DNA from: Sinorhizobium fredii USDA 257
GTDB lineage: Bacteria; Pseudomonadota; Alphaproteobacteria; Rhizobiales; Rhizobiaceae
Assembly: GCF_000265205.3 (NCBI RefSeq)
Contig: NC_018000.1
Location: 2,976,001 to 3,040,000 of the forward strand
Reading direction: 5' to 3'
Length of the DNA stretch: 64,000 nucleotides
This document shows, piece by piece, positions 25,539 to 35,499 of this stretch. The position numbers were made by a program, and so were the translations under genes. The notes beneath the pieces were generated by a model. It was given only the letters and a program-made list of their open reading frames with translations, ran no database searches and had not been told where the DNA came from. Positions within the stretch are counted from its first letter, which is position 1, and each line of letters begins with the position of its first letter.

Positions 25539-27047
25539 TCACGACTTCATAGACGGCAGCTCCGAAACGAGCCGGAGCGAAGCATTGATGCCTTCCAACT
25601 GGTAATGTGGTCGCAGGTAGAACCGGGCATTGTACCAGCCCGGCCGGCCCTCTACGCTGTCAACCTGAACTTCGGCGGCCGCCAGAGGCCGCTTTGCGCG
25701 GGCCTTTTCATCGGCGAAGGCAGGATTGGCCAGAACGTAGCGATTGATCCACTCCGTCAGCCAGATCTGCATGTCTGCGCGTTCCTTGAATGAGCCGATC
25801 TTGTCCCTGGCGATCGCCTTCAAATAGTGGGCGAAACGGGAAACCGGGAACAGATAGGGCAGGTTCGCGCTCAACCTCTCATTGGCCTGAGCGTCCGGAT
25901 CGACCAGCCGGCCCGCTCGCGTCTCATCGTCCTGCAGCGAATGGGCACCGATGAAGGCGGCAATATCGGTGTTCTTGCGATGAAGGATCGGCATCAGCCC
26001 GAGCTTGGCGAGCTCAGCCTCGCGCCGGTCATCGATCGCGACCTCGGTGGGGCACTTCATCGCTACCGTGCCGTCATCGGTCGGAAAGGTGTGGACCGGG
26101 AGATTGATGACTGCGCCGCCGTTCTCGACACCTCGAATTTGGGTGCCCCAGCCGAAGAGCTTATGACTGCGGTTTATGTTCACTCCCATCGGGAAGGCCG
26201 CATTCATCCAGACATATCGGTGATGGTCGCCGTGGACTTCTTCCTCGAAGGCGAAACCCTTCACAGGGACCGTTTCTGCGCCATAGGGCAGTCTCGCCAG
26301 CACTCGGGGCATGGTTAGCCCAATATACCGCGAGTCCTCACTCTCGCGCAGTGACTGCCATGACGCATAGGCTGTTGACGACACGATCTGTTGCAGGTCT
26401 TGCGGGTTCGGCAGTTCCTGCCAGCTCTCCATGCGAAACAGACGTGGGGAAGCGGCTGCAATGAAGGGAGTATGTGCCGACGCGCAGATGCCGGACATGT
26501 TGCGAAGGAGAGCGACATCCTTCGGGTGATTTGAGAACTCGTAGGCGCCTATCAGGCATCCATACGGGTTTCCACCGAGCATCGAGTATTCGTCGGTATA
26601 GACTTTCTTGAAGATGGGACTCTGATCCCACATCTGGCCTTCGTAATCCTCGAGAGTATCGGCCAGGTCCTCCTTCGAAATATTCATGACGCGGATCTTC
26701 AGTTTTTGATCCGTCTCGGTATTGTTGACGAGGTACCACAGCCCGCGCCACGTTCCTTCCATCTGGAGCACTTCCGGCGCATGAAGGATATGGTTGACCT
26801 GCTCGGTCAGAAGCTTGTCGATGCCGGAGATCAAGGACTTGATCGACTTGATCGCGTTCGATGAGATGACAGTGGATTCCGAGCGTGATCGCGCGGCAAG
26901 CGCCAGATTTTGCACCAGGACTTGAAGCTTCTCGCTATCATCCTTCTTGACCTTGAAGTCCTTTTCCAGAAGCTCGCTGAATTCCCCCAGATCGACTCCC
27001 TCCGCTTGCGCGACACCAGCAGCGGTGGCTTTTTCCTGTTCGGCCAT
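25539..27047 (-). CDS. tssC: T6SS contractile sheath large subunit TssC (VipB/ImpC)
   Basis: A 502-residue protein with the highly conserved TssC features: EVLQMEGTWRGLWYLVNNTET, SMLGGNPYGCLIGAYEF, and the C-terminal RPHYQLEGINASLRLVSELP. With TssB it builds the sheath that powers injection and is later recycled by ClpV. It starts 3 bases after tssB. Confidence 0.97.
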   Translation of the reverse strand: MAEQEKATAAGVAQAEGVDLGEFSELLEKDFKVKKDDSEKLQVLVQNLALAARSRSESTVISSNAIKSIKSLISGIDKLLTEQVNHILHAPEVLQMEGTWRGLWYLVNNTETDQKLKIRVMNISKEDLADTLEDYEGQMWDQSPIFKKVYTDEYSMLGGNPYGCLIGAYEFSNHPKDVALLRNMSGICASAHTPFIAAASPRLFRMESWQELPNPQDLQQIVSSTAYASWQSLRESEDSRYIGLTMPRVLARLPYGAETVPVKGFAFEEEVHGDHHRYVWMNAAFPMGVNINRSHKLFGWGTQIRGVENGGAVINLPVHTFPTDDGTVAMKCPTEVAIDDRREAELAKLGLMPILHRKNTDIAAFIGAHSLQDDETRAGRLVDPDAQANERLSANLPYLFPVSRFAHYLKAIARDKIGSFKERADMQIWLTEWINRYVLANPAFADEKARAKRPLAAAEVQVDSVEGRPGWYNARFYLRPHYQLEGINASLRLVSELPSMKS

Positions 27048-27050
27048 GGC

Positions 27051-27587
27051 TCAGACCTCCGATTTGCTGCTATCGTCGATCGCCTGGTCTGCGATCTTTG
27101 CAATGAGGGGCTCATTGTTCAAAAGCTGCGCGATGCGTTTTTCGGCGTCGATGCGACCATCCATGAAACCTAGCAGTTCCTCAAGCTGGCGGCGCATCCT
27201 CAAAAGCTCGGCAAGCTGCGGGACTTGTTCGGCAACACGATCCGGCGTGAAGTCGGCGATGCTCGTAAAGGTAAGGTCTACCGCAAGCTCTTCATCGCGT
27301 TCTTCGCCCGGAGGCTGGGGCAGAGTGTTCTTCACCCGAGCTTTGACGCGGGGGCTGAGCGCTTCCATGAAACGGCCGAACCTGTTTGCGTCGGTCTCGA
27401 CAAACGTGCGGTCCCGTACGGACTTGCGCGCCTCTGGTGTCTCGGAGGCGCCGGCCAGATCAGCCATCACGCCCATCACAAACGGCAATTCGATCGTCGT
27501 CGGGCTGCCGTATGTTTCCACTTCATAGGCGATCTGGACGCGAGGCGCCCGGTTTCGTTCAATTACCTTCGCCTTAGTTTCGCTCAT
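27051..27587 (-). CDS. tssB: T6SS contractile sheath small subunit TssB (VipA/ImpB)
   Basis: A 178-residue protein with RAPRVQIAYEVETYG near the start and ELPFVMGVMADLAG, both typical of TssB. The C-terminal helix region (LLRMRRQLEELLGFMDGR) includes the part contacted by ClpV in other systems. It lies 3 bases after tssA and 3 bases before tssC. Confidence 0.97.
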   Translation of the reverse strand: MSETKAKVIERNRAPRVQIAYEVETYGSPTTIELPFVMGVMADLAGASETPEARKSVRDRTFVETDANRFGRFMEALSPRVKARVKNTLPQPPGEERDEELAVDLTFTSIADFTPDRVAEQVPQLAELLRMRRQLEELLGFMDGRIDAEKRIAQLLNNEPLIAKIADQAIDDSSKSEV

Positions 27588-27590
27588 AGG

Positions 27591-28739
27591 TCACCTTTCG
27601 TCCCGAGATTTCTTGTTTTCTGGCATGCCGGCCAAAAGCCGGAACTCCTTTAGACCGGAGGGCGCCAGATCCTCCATGAGTTCCAGAAAATTCATCGGCA
27701 CCATGCGTTTGATTCTGCGCGCCAGATGAGGGATGGGGCTTGACGGCTCCGTGCGGTCGTAGAAATCAATGACGAGGTCGATGCACCTTGTGACATCCTC
27801 GCGCGAGGCAAGCCGCGACGGAAAGACTGCCGCAGTTGCGATGTGGCTCGAATCCGCGCCGGAGATCGCTTGTGGAGTTACCTTCTCGCGAACGACGCCT
27901 TCCTCGCTTGCGATCTCCGGCCGGGAGCCGGGTTGCGCTCGCTCGAGCGTCGAAATCACGCGCTGAAGGAACCGTCCCAAATCCGACAGTGTGAAGCGCA
28001 CATCACCGCCCATCTGCCGGTTGAGCGATGCTTCGAGCTCCGCCAGTGCAGTGGCCGCACTACGAGCATGGGCGACAAGCTCGGCCGCTTCGCTCGAGGA
28101 TTGTTCCGCAAATGCCGCGCAGCCTATTCTCATGCGATCCAATAAGCGGTCATGCTCGCTTACGAGTGACGACTTCTCGGCCTGGCTCAGCCCAGGTGCA
28201 GCCTCGCTAAGAGCGGTTCGGGTGTCGATCGATCCGCGCTCCAAATCCCGGCCGGTGAAGGGGCCAACACCATGGGGCGCAAAAAAGGTCATCCTCCGAA
28301 GGTCGCCCAATAACCCATCCTTGTCGTTTTGCAGCTGGAGAAGTGCGTTGGTCCGGCGCAGGGCCGCATCCCGAGGCGGGGAATCCCGCCGAAGTTCTGG
28401 ATGCATCGTCTCCCAATGCAGGTCGAAAGTCCGAGCGATCAGGTTAAGTCCCGAGGCCAATCCGGCAAAACTCTGTTCATTTGCAAGGGCTCGAGTCACG
28501 ATCACCAGGAGCCGCAAATCCCGCCCGTGCTGACGCAACTCCTCAGATTTATGAAGAACGTTTGTCCAGTCGACAGGTACTTCGGCCCTTTCTACGGGAT
28601 TGTTGCGTTCGTCTCGGCTGATCTCGATTTGAGGTTGCATAAGGCGTTCCAGTTCGTGGAATCGCCCATCATTCCGCAAGCTTTCGCCAGAGGGGTTATT
28701 GCCATTCAGTGGACTTAGCCAGAGAGCGGAGTCGAACAA
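27591..28739 (-). CDS. tssA: T6SS cap/priming protein TssA (ImpA)
   Basis: 382 residues from a TTG start at 28739, with a GGGGGG stretch upstream serving as ribosome binding site. The N-terminal ImpA domain is recognisable from LSPLNGNNPSGESLRNDGRF and VPVDWTNVL. The C-terminal part is short (NFLELMEDLAPSG), as in the class that ends in a helical oligomerisation domain. TssA recruits baseplate and sheath parts during biogenesis. It is the first structural gene of the operon, 79 bases after ppkA. Confidence 0.92.
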   Translation of the reverse strand: MFDSALWLSPLNGNNPSGESLRNDGRFHELERLMQPQIEISRDERNNPVERAEVPVDWTNVLHKSEELRQHGRDLRLLVIVTRALANEQSFAGLASGLNLIARTFDLHWETMHPELRRDSPPRDAALRRTNALLQLQNDKDGLLGDLRRMTFFAPHGVGPFTGRDLERGSIDTRTALSEAAPGLSQAEKSSLVSEHDRLLDRMRIGCAAFAEQSSSEAAELVAHARSAATALAELEASLNRQMGGDVRFTLSDLGRFLQRVISTLERAQPGSRPEIASEEGVVREKVTPQAISGADSSHIATAAVFPSRLASREDVTRCIDLVIDFYDRTEPSSPIPHLARRIKRMVPMNFLELMEDLAPSGLKEFRLLAGMPENKKSRDER

Positions 28740-28818
28740 CAGATCCCCCCATTTACCAACTAATGTTGCCCTCTCAATGTAGTTTTACCACAGTTTTTCA
28801 AGCTGTTCTATTTCCACG

Positions 28819-30936
28819 TCACGCCGTTCGCGATTCAATTTTTAGTTCCGGGTATCGATCAGTCGGGTGGTCATAGAGAGGACCGAGACATTTCCCGCGG
28901 CTATCACCGCACGCAAATCTTCGGCAAAAGACTTGGTGGACTCGGTTGTGGGGCGAAGCTCTGGAAAAAAGTGGTTGGTTGGTCTGCATGACGATGATCA
29001 GACTTCTGCCGAATGTGCTGTCAACGGCGAAGGAGAGCTTCGCCGGATCGACTGCACCCTCTGCCGTCGGATAGGCAACCCGGATGGTTCGCATTCCCTC
29101 AGACACGGTCCCGAGGTCGGAAAGCGCATGATCCGGTCTTTTGATGTTCGGAAGAACGTTGAAGAGATTACCGGTGACGTCGGCGATTGCGACCCACAGG
29201 TATCCCTCGTCAAGTGTGGCCGGCGCCAGCACGTCGATAACCGGGTTGTCGCCTACGGAATAGATGCCGGACATGTTCGGTTCGGACTTGTCGCCGTATC
29301 CGAGAACGATTGTCATCGGACCCTGCCTTGCATCCGGCAGCAACTCCTGAACAACGCACAGCTGGCTGTTGAGCACTGTGGTGTCGACGCGCAGTTCGCG
29401 ATCCCCGAGATGCGGCGCAAGCGCCTGCTGAACGGCCTGGATGTCCTTGCTGGAGGCGACGTTTCCTCGGATCGAGACTACCGCTCCAAGGGGATAGGTA
29501 CCCGCCTGCGGCGGTGGAATGAGAAGCGGCCCGCAGGTCTCCAACGGGACCAGGAGGGATTTCAGGTGATCCGGCGACAGATCCCGCGGGCCGGCGGCCA
29601 CACGTACGACAGGTTCATAGCCGGCCTCTTTGGCCGCCGCAGCAAATCGGCTCACGGCGGCTTCGCGCCCCTTGTTATCGGCCGCAAGTCCGGTAAGGCG
29701 AACCGTCCGATCGGCAACTTCCAGCTTCCACTCCTCTAACGGGGCGGCGAGCGCAAAAAAGGCGGCCATGTCCTCAGCCCAGCGTTCGGACGGTGCGCCG
29801 TCAGCAAGAGTGAGGGTGCCCCCGGGGGAAGGTACCCCGACCGCTTGGGCAAAGTTCGTGACGATTGCCTCTTGCTGGCCGGCATTGGGAGCAAAACCGG
29901 TAAGCGTGGCTCGTCCGTGTCCGTCCACCCCGGCAACAAGCTTGTAAGGGGTAGCGATCGGCACCGTTGTCGTCGACAAGTCCTCAAACGCCCCGAAAAG
30001 CCAAAGCCCTGCGATTGCTGCCAGCGTTGCGATGGGCAGGATGGCAAGCCATGGTCGCCAACTGGCCTTCTCGAAGCGCCCGCTCTGCTGCGCACCGCCG
30101 AGACCGGGCTGCAGCAATCGCGTAATTTCCTTGACGACGGCGGCGGCGCTTGGCGGCCGATGGGCAGGATCGGGCTGGGTGAGATCGTCAATCAAGGTCT
30201 TCAGCGGTTCCGGAACGCCAGACGTGTCAAGCCGGCGTTCCTTATGACGCACAATCTCGCCCGGGCTCCTTCCGACGTCTGGAACCCTCCCGCGAAACGT
30301 TGCGAGTAGCGATGCTCCCAGGGCATAAAGATCAGAGCGCGGTTCGGCTTGCCCATGCATCTGCTCCGGCGCGGCATATTCGTACTTGCCCGCAAACTCG
30401 TTGCCGACGATGGTGCGTGCCCCTGGGGTGCTGTCCTTCGCGATGCCAAAGTCGATAATGACGGCTTCCTCCGGTCTGCCGTCACGCAGGATGATATTGT
30501 CCGGGGAAAGGTCGCGATGGACGATCTTTCGCTCGTGCGTAGCGACAAGGCCTTCGGCCACTCTGTGTGCCACCACCAGCAGATCTCGCGGGGAAGCCGC
30601 GCTGCGCTCGAGCCAGTCGCTGAGCGGGGTGCCTGCGACGTAATCCATCACCAGGTATACGTGCCCGTCGCCCGTCTGACTGCAGTCGGTGTAGCGAACG
30701 ACAGCGTCATGCGAGATGCTGCGAACCTCTTCCTCTCGCTTCATGAGCTCGAGGTAACTGGCATTTGCCGACAACTCTTGGTTCAGTGCCTTGATCGCCA
30801 CCACACGGCCGGTGATGCGGTTGCTTGCTCTGTAGACCTCGCCCGTTCCGCCGCGGCCAAGGAGGCCCTCTATCTCGTAGGTGTTGTTGAGCACCTGGCC
30901 CTTGCGAAAGATGTCCCCGGGCAGTGGATCGAGCAT
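28819..30936 (-). CDS. ppkA: Membrane Ser/Thr protein kinase PpkA of the T6SS
   Basis: 705 residues from the ATG at 30936 (MLDPLPGDIF); an upstream ATG 11 codons earlier is less likely. The kinase domain (about 19-275) is complete: GRGGTGEVY at 28, Lys49 in VAIK, HRDLSPDN at 140 and DFG at 162. A membrane helix at about 300-320 (WLAILPIATLAAIAGLWLF) is followed by a periplasmic region with two BON/OmpA-like units and a C-terminal DUF4384-like domain containing GYLWVAIADVTGNLFNVLPN. PpkA phosphorylates the FHA protein to trigger assembly. The gene diverges from clpV and precedes tssA, so it probably leads the operon. Confidence 0.92.
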   Translation of the reverse strand: MLDPLPGDIFRKGQVLNNTYEIEGLLGRGGTGEVYRASNRITGRVVAIKALNQELSANASYLELMKREEEVRSISHDAVVRYTDCSQTGDGHVYLVMDYVAGTPLSDWLERSAASPRDLLVVAHRVAEGLVATHERKIVHRDLSPDNIILRDGRPEEAVIIDFGIAKDSTPGARTIVGNEFAGKYEYAAPEQMHGQAEPRSDLYALGASLLATFRGRVPDVGRSPGEIVRHKERRLDTSGVPEPLKTLIDDLTQPDPAHRPPSAAAVVKEITRLLQPGLGGAQQSGRFEKASWRPWLAILPIATLAAIAGLWLFGAFEDLSTTTVPIATPYKLVAGVDGHGRATLTGFAPNAGQQEAIVTNFAQAVGVPSPGGTLTLADGAPSERWAEDMAAFFALAAPLEEWKLEVADRTVRLTGLAADNKGREAAVSRFAAAAKEAGYEPVVRVAAGPRDLSPDHLKSLLVPLETCGPLLIPPPQAGTYPLGAVVSIRGNVASSKDIQAVQQALAPHLGDRELRVDTTVLNSQLCVVQELLPDARQGPMTIVLGYGDKSEPNMSGIYSVGDNPVIDVLAPATLDEGYLWVAIADVTGNLFNVLPNIKRPDHALSDLGTVSEGMRTIRVAYPTAEGAVDPAKLSFAVDSTFGRSLIIVMQTNQPLFSRASPHNRVHQVFCRRFACGDSRGKCLGPLYDHPTDRYPELKIESRTA

Positions 30937-31098
30937 ATGGAATCTCCAAACGCACCCTATGGAAACCACGCTACCACAATATTCATTAAGAACGTGCTGG
31001 CTGATTATTTGTCAAGAATACTATAATGTGGCACGCTGTGACTAGTGATCCAAGACTAGCTGCGCCCCTTCAAAAGCACTGGCAGGAGCCCGACCGAC

Positions 31099-33831
31099 AT
31101 GCAGCCGAACATGTCTTCTCCAAGCTTCAAGCGCAAGGAACTGGTCGGCAAGCTCAACCCCGTTTGCCTGCGTGCGTTCAAGGCGGCGGCGGACGCGGCC
31201 AAGCTTCGCGGCAATCCCTATGTTGAACTCGTTCACTGGATCGAACAACTGGCACTTGTCGACCGTGCCGATTTTCAGTTGATCCTGAGAGATGCCGGCG
31301 TGGATCTCGGCCGCCTCGCCGCCGACATGGCAAGGGCGATAGACAAACTACCCTATGGCGCGACCTCGATCGAGGAGTTTTCCGACCACATCTTTCACGC
31401 CATCCAGGAGGCGTGGAGCCTCGCCAGCCTGCAGTTCGGATCCGAAGAGGTGCGTGGAGCCTTTGTCCTCATAGCCTCAAGGAAGTTGCCCGTGCTGGAC
31501 GGGCTTTTATCGAAGATCAGCGTTGAATTCGATCGGATCGATGCAGACTCCGTCATCGCCCGGTTTGACGACGTCCTTGCTGGATCACTTGAAAGTACCC
31601 GCAGGGAAGAGACTCCCGAACCATCCCGGAAAAGACGCCCCTCAGGGGCTGAGTCCGCATTGGCGAAATATGCCGTGGACCTCACTCGACGTGCACGCGA
31701 CGGAAAAATTGACCCGGTTCTGGGCCGCGACCCAGAGATACGGCAGATCATCGACATCCTCATGCGTCGCAGACAGAACAACCCGATCCTGACGGGCGAA
31801 GCCGGTGTGGGTAAAACCGCGGTCGTCGAAGGCTTTGCTCTGCGCCTTGCCGCAGACGATGTGCCGCCGCCGCTCAAAGAGGTGTCGCTTCACATGCTCG
31901 ACATCGGCTTGATGCAGGCGGGGGCGAGCGTCAAAGGTGAGTTCGAAAGGCGGCTGAAGACAATTATCGATGAAGTTCAGGCATCGGAAACACCCATTAT
32001 TCTTTTCATCGACGAAGCTCACACTCTGATCGGGGCAGGCGGTGCAGCGGGAACAGGAGACGCCGCAAATCTTCTTAAACCCGTATTGGCGCGCGGCGAG
32101 CTTCGCACGGTCGCTGCAACGACCTGGGCCGAATACAAGCAGTACATTGAGAAAGACCCCGCTTTGACGCGACGTTTCCAGGTGGTCAAGGTCGAAGAGC
32201 CCGATGAAGAGGGCGCCGTCTTGATGTTGCGCGGTGTGGCAGGCGTGTTGGAGAAGCACCATCAGGTGCAGATTCTCGACGAGGCGATCGAGACGGCCGT
32301 CAGCCTTTCGCATCGCTATATCCCGGCGCGCCAACTGCCCGACAAGGCGGTCAGCCTCCTCGATACCGCATGCGCGCGCGTGGCTGTATCGCAGCACGCC
32401 ACGCCGGCGGAAGTCGAAGACCTTCTGCGACGCAAGCAGTCTCTTGAGATCGAAGAGGCGATCATCGGGCGCGAAGGCGCGATCGGCATCGAAATTGAGG
32501 ACCGCCAGGCCAAGGTTGCAGCCGCTCTTGCCGAAACCGAATCCGCTTTGCTAGCCGCAAAGGCTCGCTGGGAAAAGGAGCAGGCCATGGTCTCTGAAAT
32601 TCTCGATCTGCGGGCGAGGCTGCGCGGAAAGGGAGTCGAACTCGACCATGCGTTGGCCGACGGGGCGGCAGGCGATCAAGCGGCAGCAACCCCAATTGTG
32701 GATGAGCCCGCGTCGGGAGCCAGCGAAGGAGCGATCGCCGACCAGAATTCGGACCTTGTGCGGCTCAAGACGCTGATGGCGGAACTTGCCGATGCACAGG
32801 GTGAAACCCCGCTCATATTGCTTTCCGTGGACAGGAATGCCGTGGCCTCGGTGGTACAGGATTGGACAGGTATACCGGTTGGCAGGATGCTGACCAGCCA
32901 GACCGAAAAGGCGTTGCAGCTGGCAAACGTTCTGTCAGAGCGTGTCGTCGGTCAGGACATCGCGATGGAGTCGATCGCTCGGCGCGTACAGACCAGCCGA
33001 GCCGGATTAGGCTCTCCCGAAAAGCCCGTCGGTGTCTTTCTGCTGTGCGGCCCGTCCGGGGTCGGTAAGACGGAAACTGCACTGGCTCTCGCCGAGGCGC
33101 TCTATGGCGGCGAACAGAATCTGATCAGCATCAACATGTCCGAGTTTCAGGAGGCCCATACAGTCTCCACTCTCAAGGGTGCGCCTCCGGGCTATGTTGG
33201 CTATGGCAAGGGGGGCGTCCTGACCGAAGCCGTCAGACGACGACCCTATTGTGTTATTTTGCTCGATGAAGTCGAGAAGGCACATCCGGATGTGCACGAG
33301 ATCTTTTTCCAGGTATTTGACAAAGGGATGATGGACGACAGCGAGGGTCGACGGATCGACTTCCGCAACACTCTCATACTGCTGACCTCGAACGTTGGTT
33401 CAGACGCCATCATGAAGCTTACCGATGGAGGCCGGATGCGGCCCCCACCTGAGGAGTTGGAAGCCGTACTGCGGCCGCAATTGCTGAAGGTATTTCCGCC
33501 GGCATTTCTCGGACGGGTTATTGTCATCCCCTATTATCCGCTCTCCGATGCGATGATCGAGGCAATAACACGACATCACTTCGGGAAAATCGCGCGCCGG
33601 TTACGCGCCAGCCATGATGCTGAGCTGGTCATCGAGGACGGAGTTCGGGAATTGGTCAAGGCGCGTTGTACCGAGGTCGAATCGGGAGGTCGCATGATCG
33701 ACGCGATCCTGACCAACACGCTTCTACCGGCGTTGAGCAAAGGCGTTCTGAATTGGTCGCTCGAAGGCAAACGCCTGACCAAGGTCACGGTCGGCGCATC
33801 TGAGGAAGGCTTCACCTACTCGTTCGAATGA
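31099..33831 (+). CDS. clpV: T6SS sheath-disassembly ATPase ClpV (TssH)
   Basis: A 910-residue AAA+ protein. The N-terminal domain (about 10-170) is of the ClpV type, starting KRKELVGKLNPVCLRAF. AAA1 has Walker A GEAGVGKTA near residue 232 and Walker B ILFIDEAHTLIGAGG; a coiled middle domain follows (about 450-590); AAA2 has Walker A GPSGVGKTE near 650 and VILLDEVEKAHPDV. ClpV extracts TssB/TssC from contracted sheaths. It is transcribed opposite to ppkA from a 162-base intergenic region; the ATG at 31099 is followed by another four codons later. Confidence 0.96.
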   Translation: MQPNMSSPSFKRKELVGKLNPVCLRAFKAAADAAKLRGNPYVELVHWIEQLALVDRADFQLILRDAGVDLGRLAADMARAIDKLPYGATSIEEFSDHIFHAIQEAWSLASLQFGSEEVRGAFVLIASRKLPVLDGLLSKISVEFDRIDADSVIARFDDVLAGSLESTRREETPEPSRKRRPSGAESALAKYAVDLTRRARDGKIDPVLGRDPEIRQIIDILMRRRQNNPILTGEAGVGKTAVVEGFALRLAADDVPPPLKEVSLHMLDIGLMQAGASVKGEFERRLKTIIDEVQASETPIILFIDEAHTLIGAGGAAGTGDAANLLKPVLARGELRTVAATTWAEYKQYIEKDPALTRRFQVVKVEEPDEEGAVLMLRGVAGVLEKHHQVQILDEAIETAVSLSHRYIPARQLPDKAVSLLDTACARVAVSQHATPAEVEDLLRRKQSLEIEEAIIGREGAIGIEIEDRQAKVAAALAETESALLAAKARWEKEQAMVSEILDLRARLRGKGVELDHALADGAAGDQAAATPIVDEPASGASEGAIADQNSDLVRLKTLMAELADAQGETPLILLSVDRNAVASVVQDWTGIPVGRMLTSQTEKALQLANVLSERVVGQDIAMESIARRVQTSRAGLGSPEKPVGVFLLCGPSGVGKTETALALAEALYGGEQNLISINMSEFQEAHTVSTLKGAPPGYVGYGKGGVLTEAVRRRPYCVILLDEVEKAHPDVHEIFFQVFDKGMMDDSEGRRIDFRNTLILLTSNVGSDAIMKLTDGGRMRPPPEELEAVLRPQLLKVFPPAFLGRVIVIPYYPLSDAMIEAITRHHFGKIARRLRASHDAELVIEDGVRELVKARCTEVESGGRMIDAILTNTLLPALSKGVLNWSLEGKRLTKVTVGASEEGFTYSFE

Positions 33832-33863
33832 CCGTCAGCCTTGCTGACGATGCGGCCGCCTTC

Positions 33864-34610
33864 TCAACTTACGGCCTGAAACTCCACGCGCCTGTTCTCG
33901 TCAGCCTTCGGGTCTTGCGGGTTGAGAAGAAACTGCTCGCCTACACCAACCGCCTCGAGACGTTCGAGAGCGATCTCGCACTCGTCCGCGAAGAACCGCG
34001 TTACTTCCTTCGCTCGCAGCGTCGACAGCTTGTGATTGTAGGCCGCACCTCCGACACCATCTGTGTGCCCTATGACCCGGACGAGTTTGATGTCCATCTC
34101 CTTCATGACTCTGCAAAGCTGACGCAACGTTGCTTTTTGGTCCGGGGCGATGGCAGCGGAGTCAAAGGCAAAATTGACGCGCACATTAATCTGATCAGTA
34201 GGCGGCAGCTTCCAATATGTCTGCGGATCGGCGGTCGTTGCAGCGGAAACGCCTGTGGTCGGCGACGCCCCCGTAGGCGCGGGTGTCGAGGGCTGAGCCA
34301 CATCGCTGCTATCTGGAGCGGATTGGATGCCTTGGGTCGCAGGAGCAGGAGGGGAAGCCGGAGCGATTTTCGCTTCGCCAGGCGCGTCAATTGCCAACGG
34401 CGTGGCTTCTACCGTTGACCCGGGATTGGTAAGGACCAGACCGCGCGTGGCTCCGAGCTTCGAATCCCCTGCAGCCTTGAACAACTCTATTTGTCGCTGA
34501 AAGCGCTCTTTGAGCGTAGAATCGGTTAGTTCCTGTGCCTTCAAGTCACTTTGGGGGACGAAGAATAGAGCAAGAAACACCGTTAGAATCGCAGCCGGCA
34601 GGCGCATCAT
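33864..34610 (-). CDS. OmpA-family periplasmic protein near clpV
   Basis: A 248-residue protein with a signal peptide (hydrophobic 5-17, probable cleavage around residue 25), a Pro/Ala/Thr-rich linker (about 80-130) and a C-terminal OmpA-like peptidoglycan-binding domain (about 140-246): VNFAFDSAAIAPDQ, VIGHTDGVGGAAYNHKLS and ENRRVEF. It may anchor T6SS-related complexes to the cell wall, although TssL already carries such a domain. It is convergent with clpV (33 bases) and divergent from the PP2C gene. Confidence 0.8.
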   Translation of the reverse strand: MMRLPAAILTVFLALFFVPQSDLKAQELTDSTLKERFQRQIELFKAAGDSKLGATRGLVLTNPGSTVEATPLAIDAPGEAKIAPASPPAPATQGIQSAPDSSDVAQPSTPAPTGASPTTGVSAATTADPQTYWKLPPTDQINVRVNFAFDSAAIAPDQKATLRQLCRVMKEMDIKLVRVIGHTDGVGGAAYNHKLSTLRAKEVTRFFADECEIALERLEAVGVGEQFLLNPQDPKADENRRVEFQAVS

Positions 34611-34728
34611 CTTGGGCTCCCTTTGGCGAAGAGGTTTCGCCTCCTGTGAAATTACTATAGGATAACTTGAGGGGCAACCTTTCAGGTAGCGGCTTCGCGA
34701 TGGAGCGAATTAGAGGGTTCATCCGTTC

Positions 34729-35499
34729 ATGAGCCAGGATTCGCGGGACAGTTCATCGACGCGCGTTCCTAACCGGCTGGGCAGGCCGGAGGGGGCGGGG
34801 CTGAGCCACACCGGTCATGTGCGCAAAAGCAATGAGGACGCGATTCTCACTGATCCCTCAGGCGCACTTTGGGCTGTCGCCGACGGAATGGGCGGCTACG
34901 GCCATGGCGACGTCGCTGCTGACATGGTTATCGAGCAGCTTGCTCTTCTACCGCACGCTCCGATTTCGTGCGCTCATCTCGTTGGAGCGCTCCAGGCGGC
35001 CAATTCCGCCATACGTCGATGGGCGGCCTCGGCAAATATAGAGCAGATGGGCGCAACAGCAGTGGCCGCGCTCGTTGATGGTCGCGCAGCGACAATCGCA
35101 TGGGTGGGAGACAGCCGGGCTTATTGCCTGCGAGGAGGGGAGCTGTCGCAGCTTACACACGATCATTCGGTCGTGCAGGAACTTCTCGATAATGGCGACC
35201 TGACGCCGGGCGCAGTGTGGCAGCACCCGCAAGCCCACGTTGTCACGCGGGCAATCGGAGCAGCCGATCGGCTGGATGTCGGAACGACCGAGGTCGCGTT
35301 GGAGCCCGGGGATATCTTGATCCTTTGTTCCGACGGTTTGACCGACTGCGTTTCAGAGGCCGAGATCATCTCATGCATGAATGCGGAATCGGCCCCTGAC
35401 GCTGCCTGTCGTCGACTGGTTACAGCCGCTCTCGATCACGGCGCGCCGGATAACGTCTCTGTGGTTGTAATTCGGATTGACGGAGCTGCAACGCCTTGA
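34729..35499 (+). CDS. pppA: PP2C-family protein phosphatase PppA
   Basis: A 256-residue cytoplasmic Ser/Thr phosphatase with all PP2C metal-binding motifs: SNEDAI, VADGMGGYGHGD, ATIAWVGDSRAY, CSDGLTD and APDNVSVVV. In T6SS loci PppA dephosphorylates the FHA protein and reverses PpkA. It is the first gene of a tightly overlapping plus-strand trio; the next gene begins inside its stop codon (TTGA). Confidence 0.9.
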   Translation: MSQDSRDSSSTRVPNRLGRPEGAGLSHTGHVRKSNEDAILTDPSGALWAVADGMGGYGHGDVAADMVIEQLALLPHAPISCAHLVGALQAANSAIRRWAASANIEQMGATAVAALVDGRAATIAWVGDSRAYCLRGGELSQLTHDHSVVQELLDNGDLTPGAVWQHPQAHVVTRAIGAADRLDVGTTEVALEPGDILILCSDGLTDCVSEAEIISCMNAESAPDAACRRLVTAALDHGAPDNVSVVVIRIDGAATP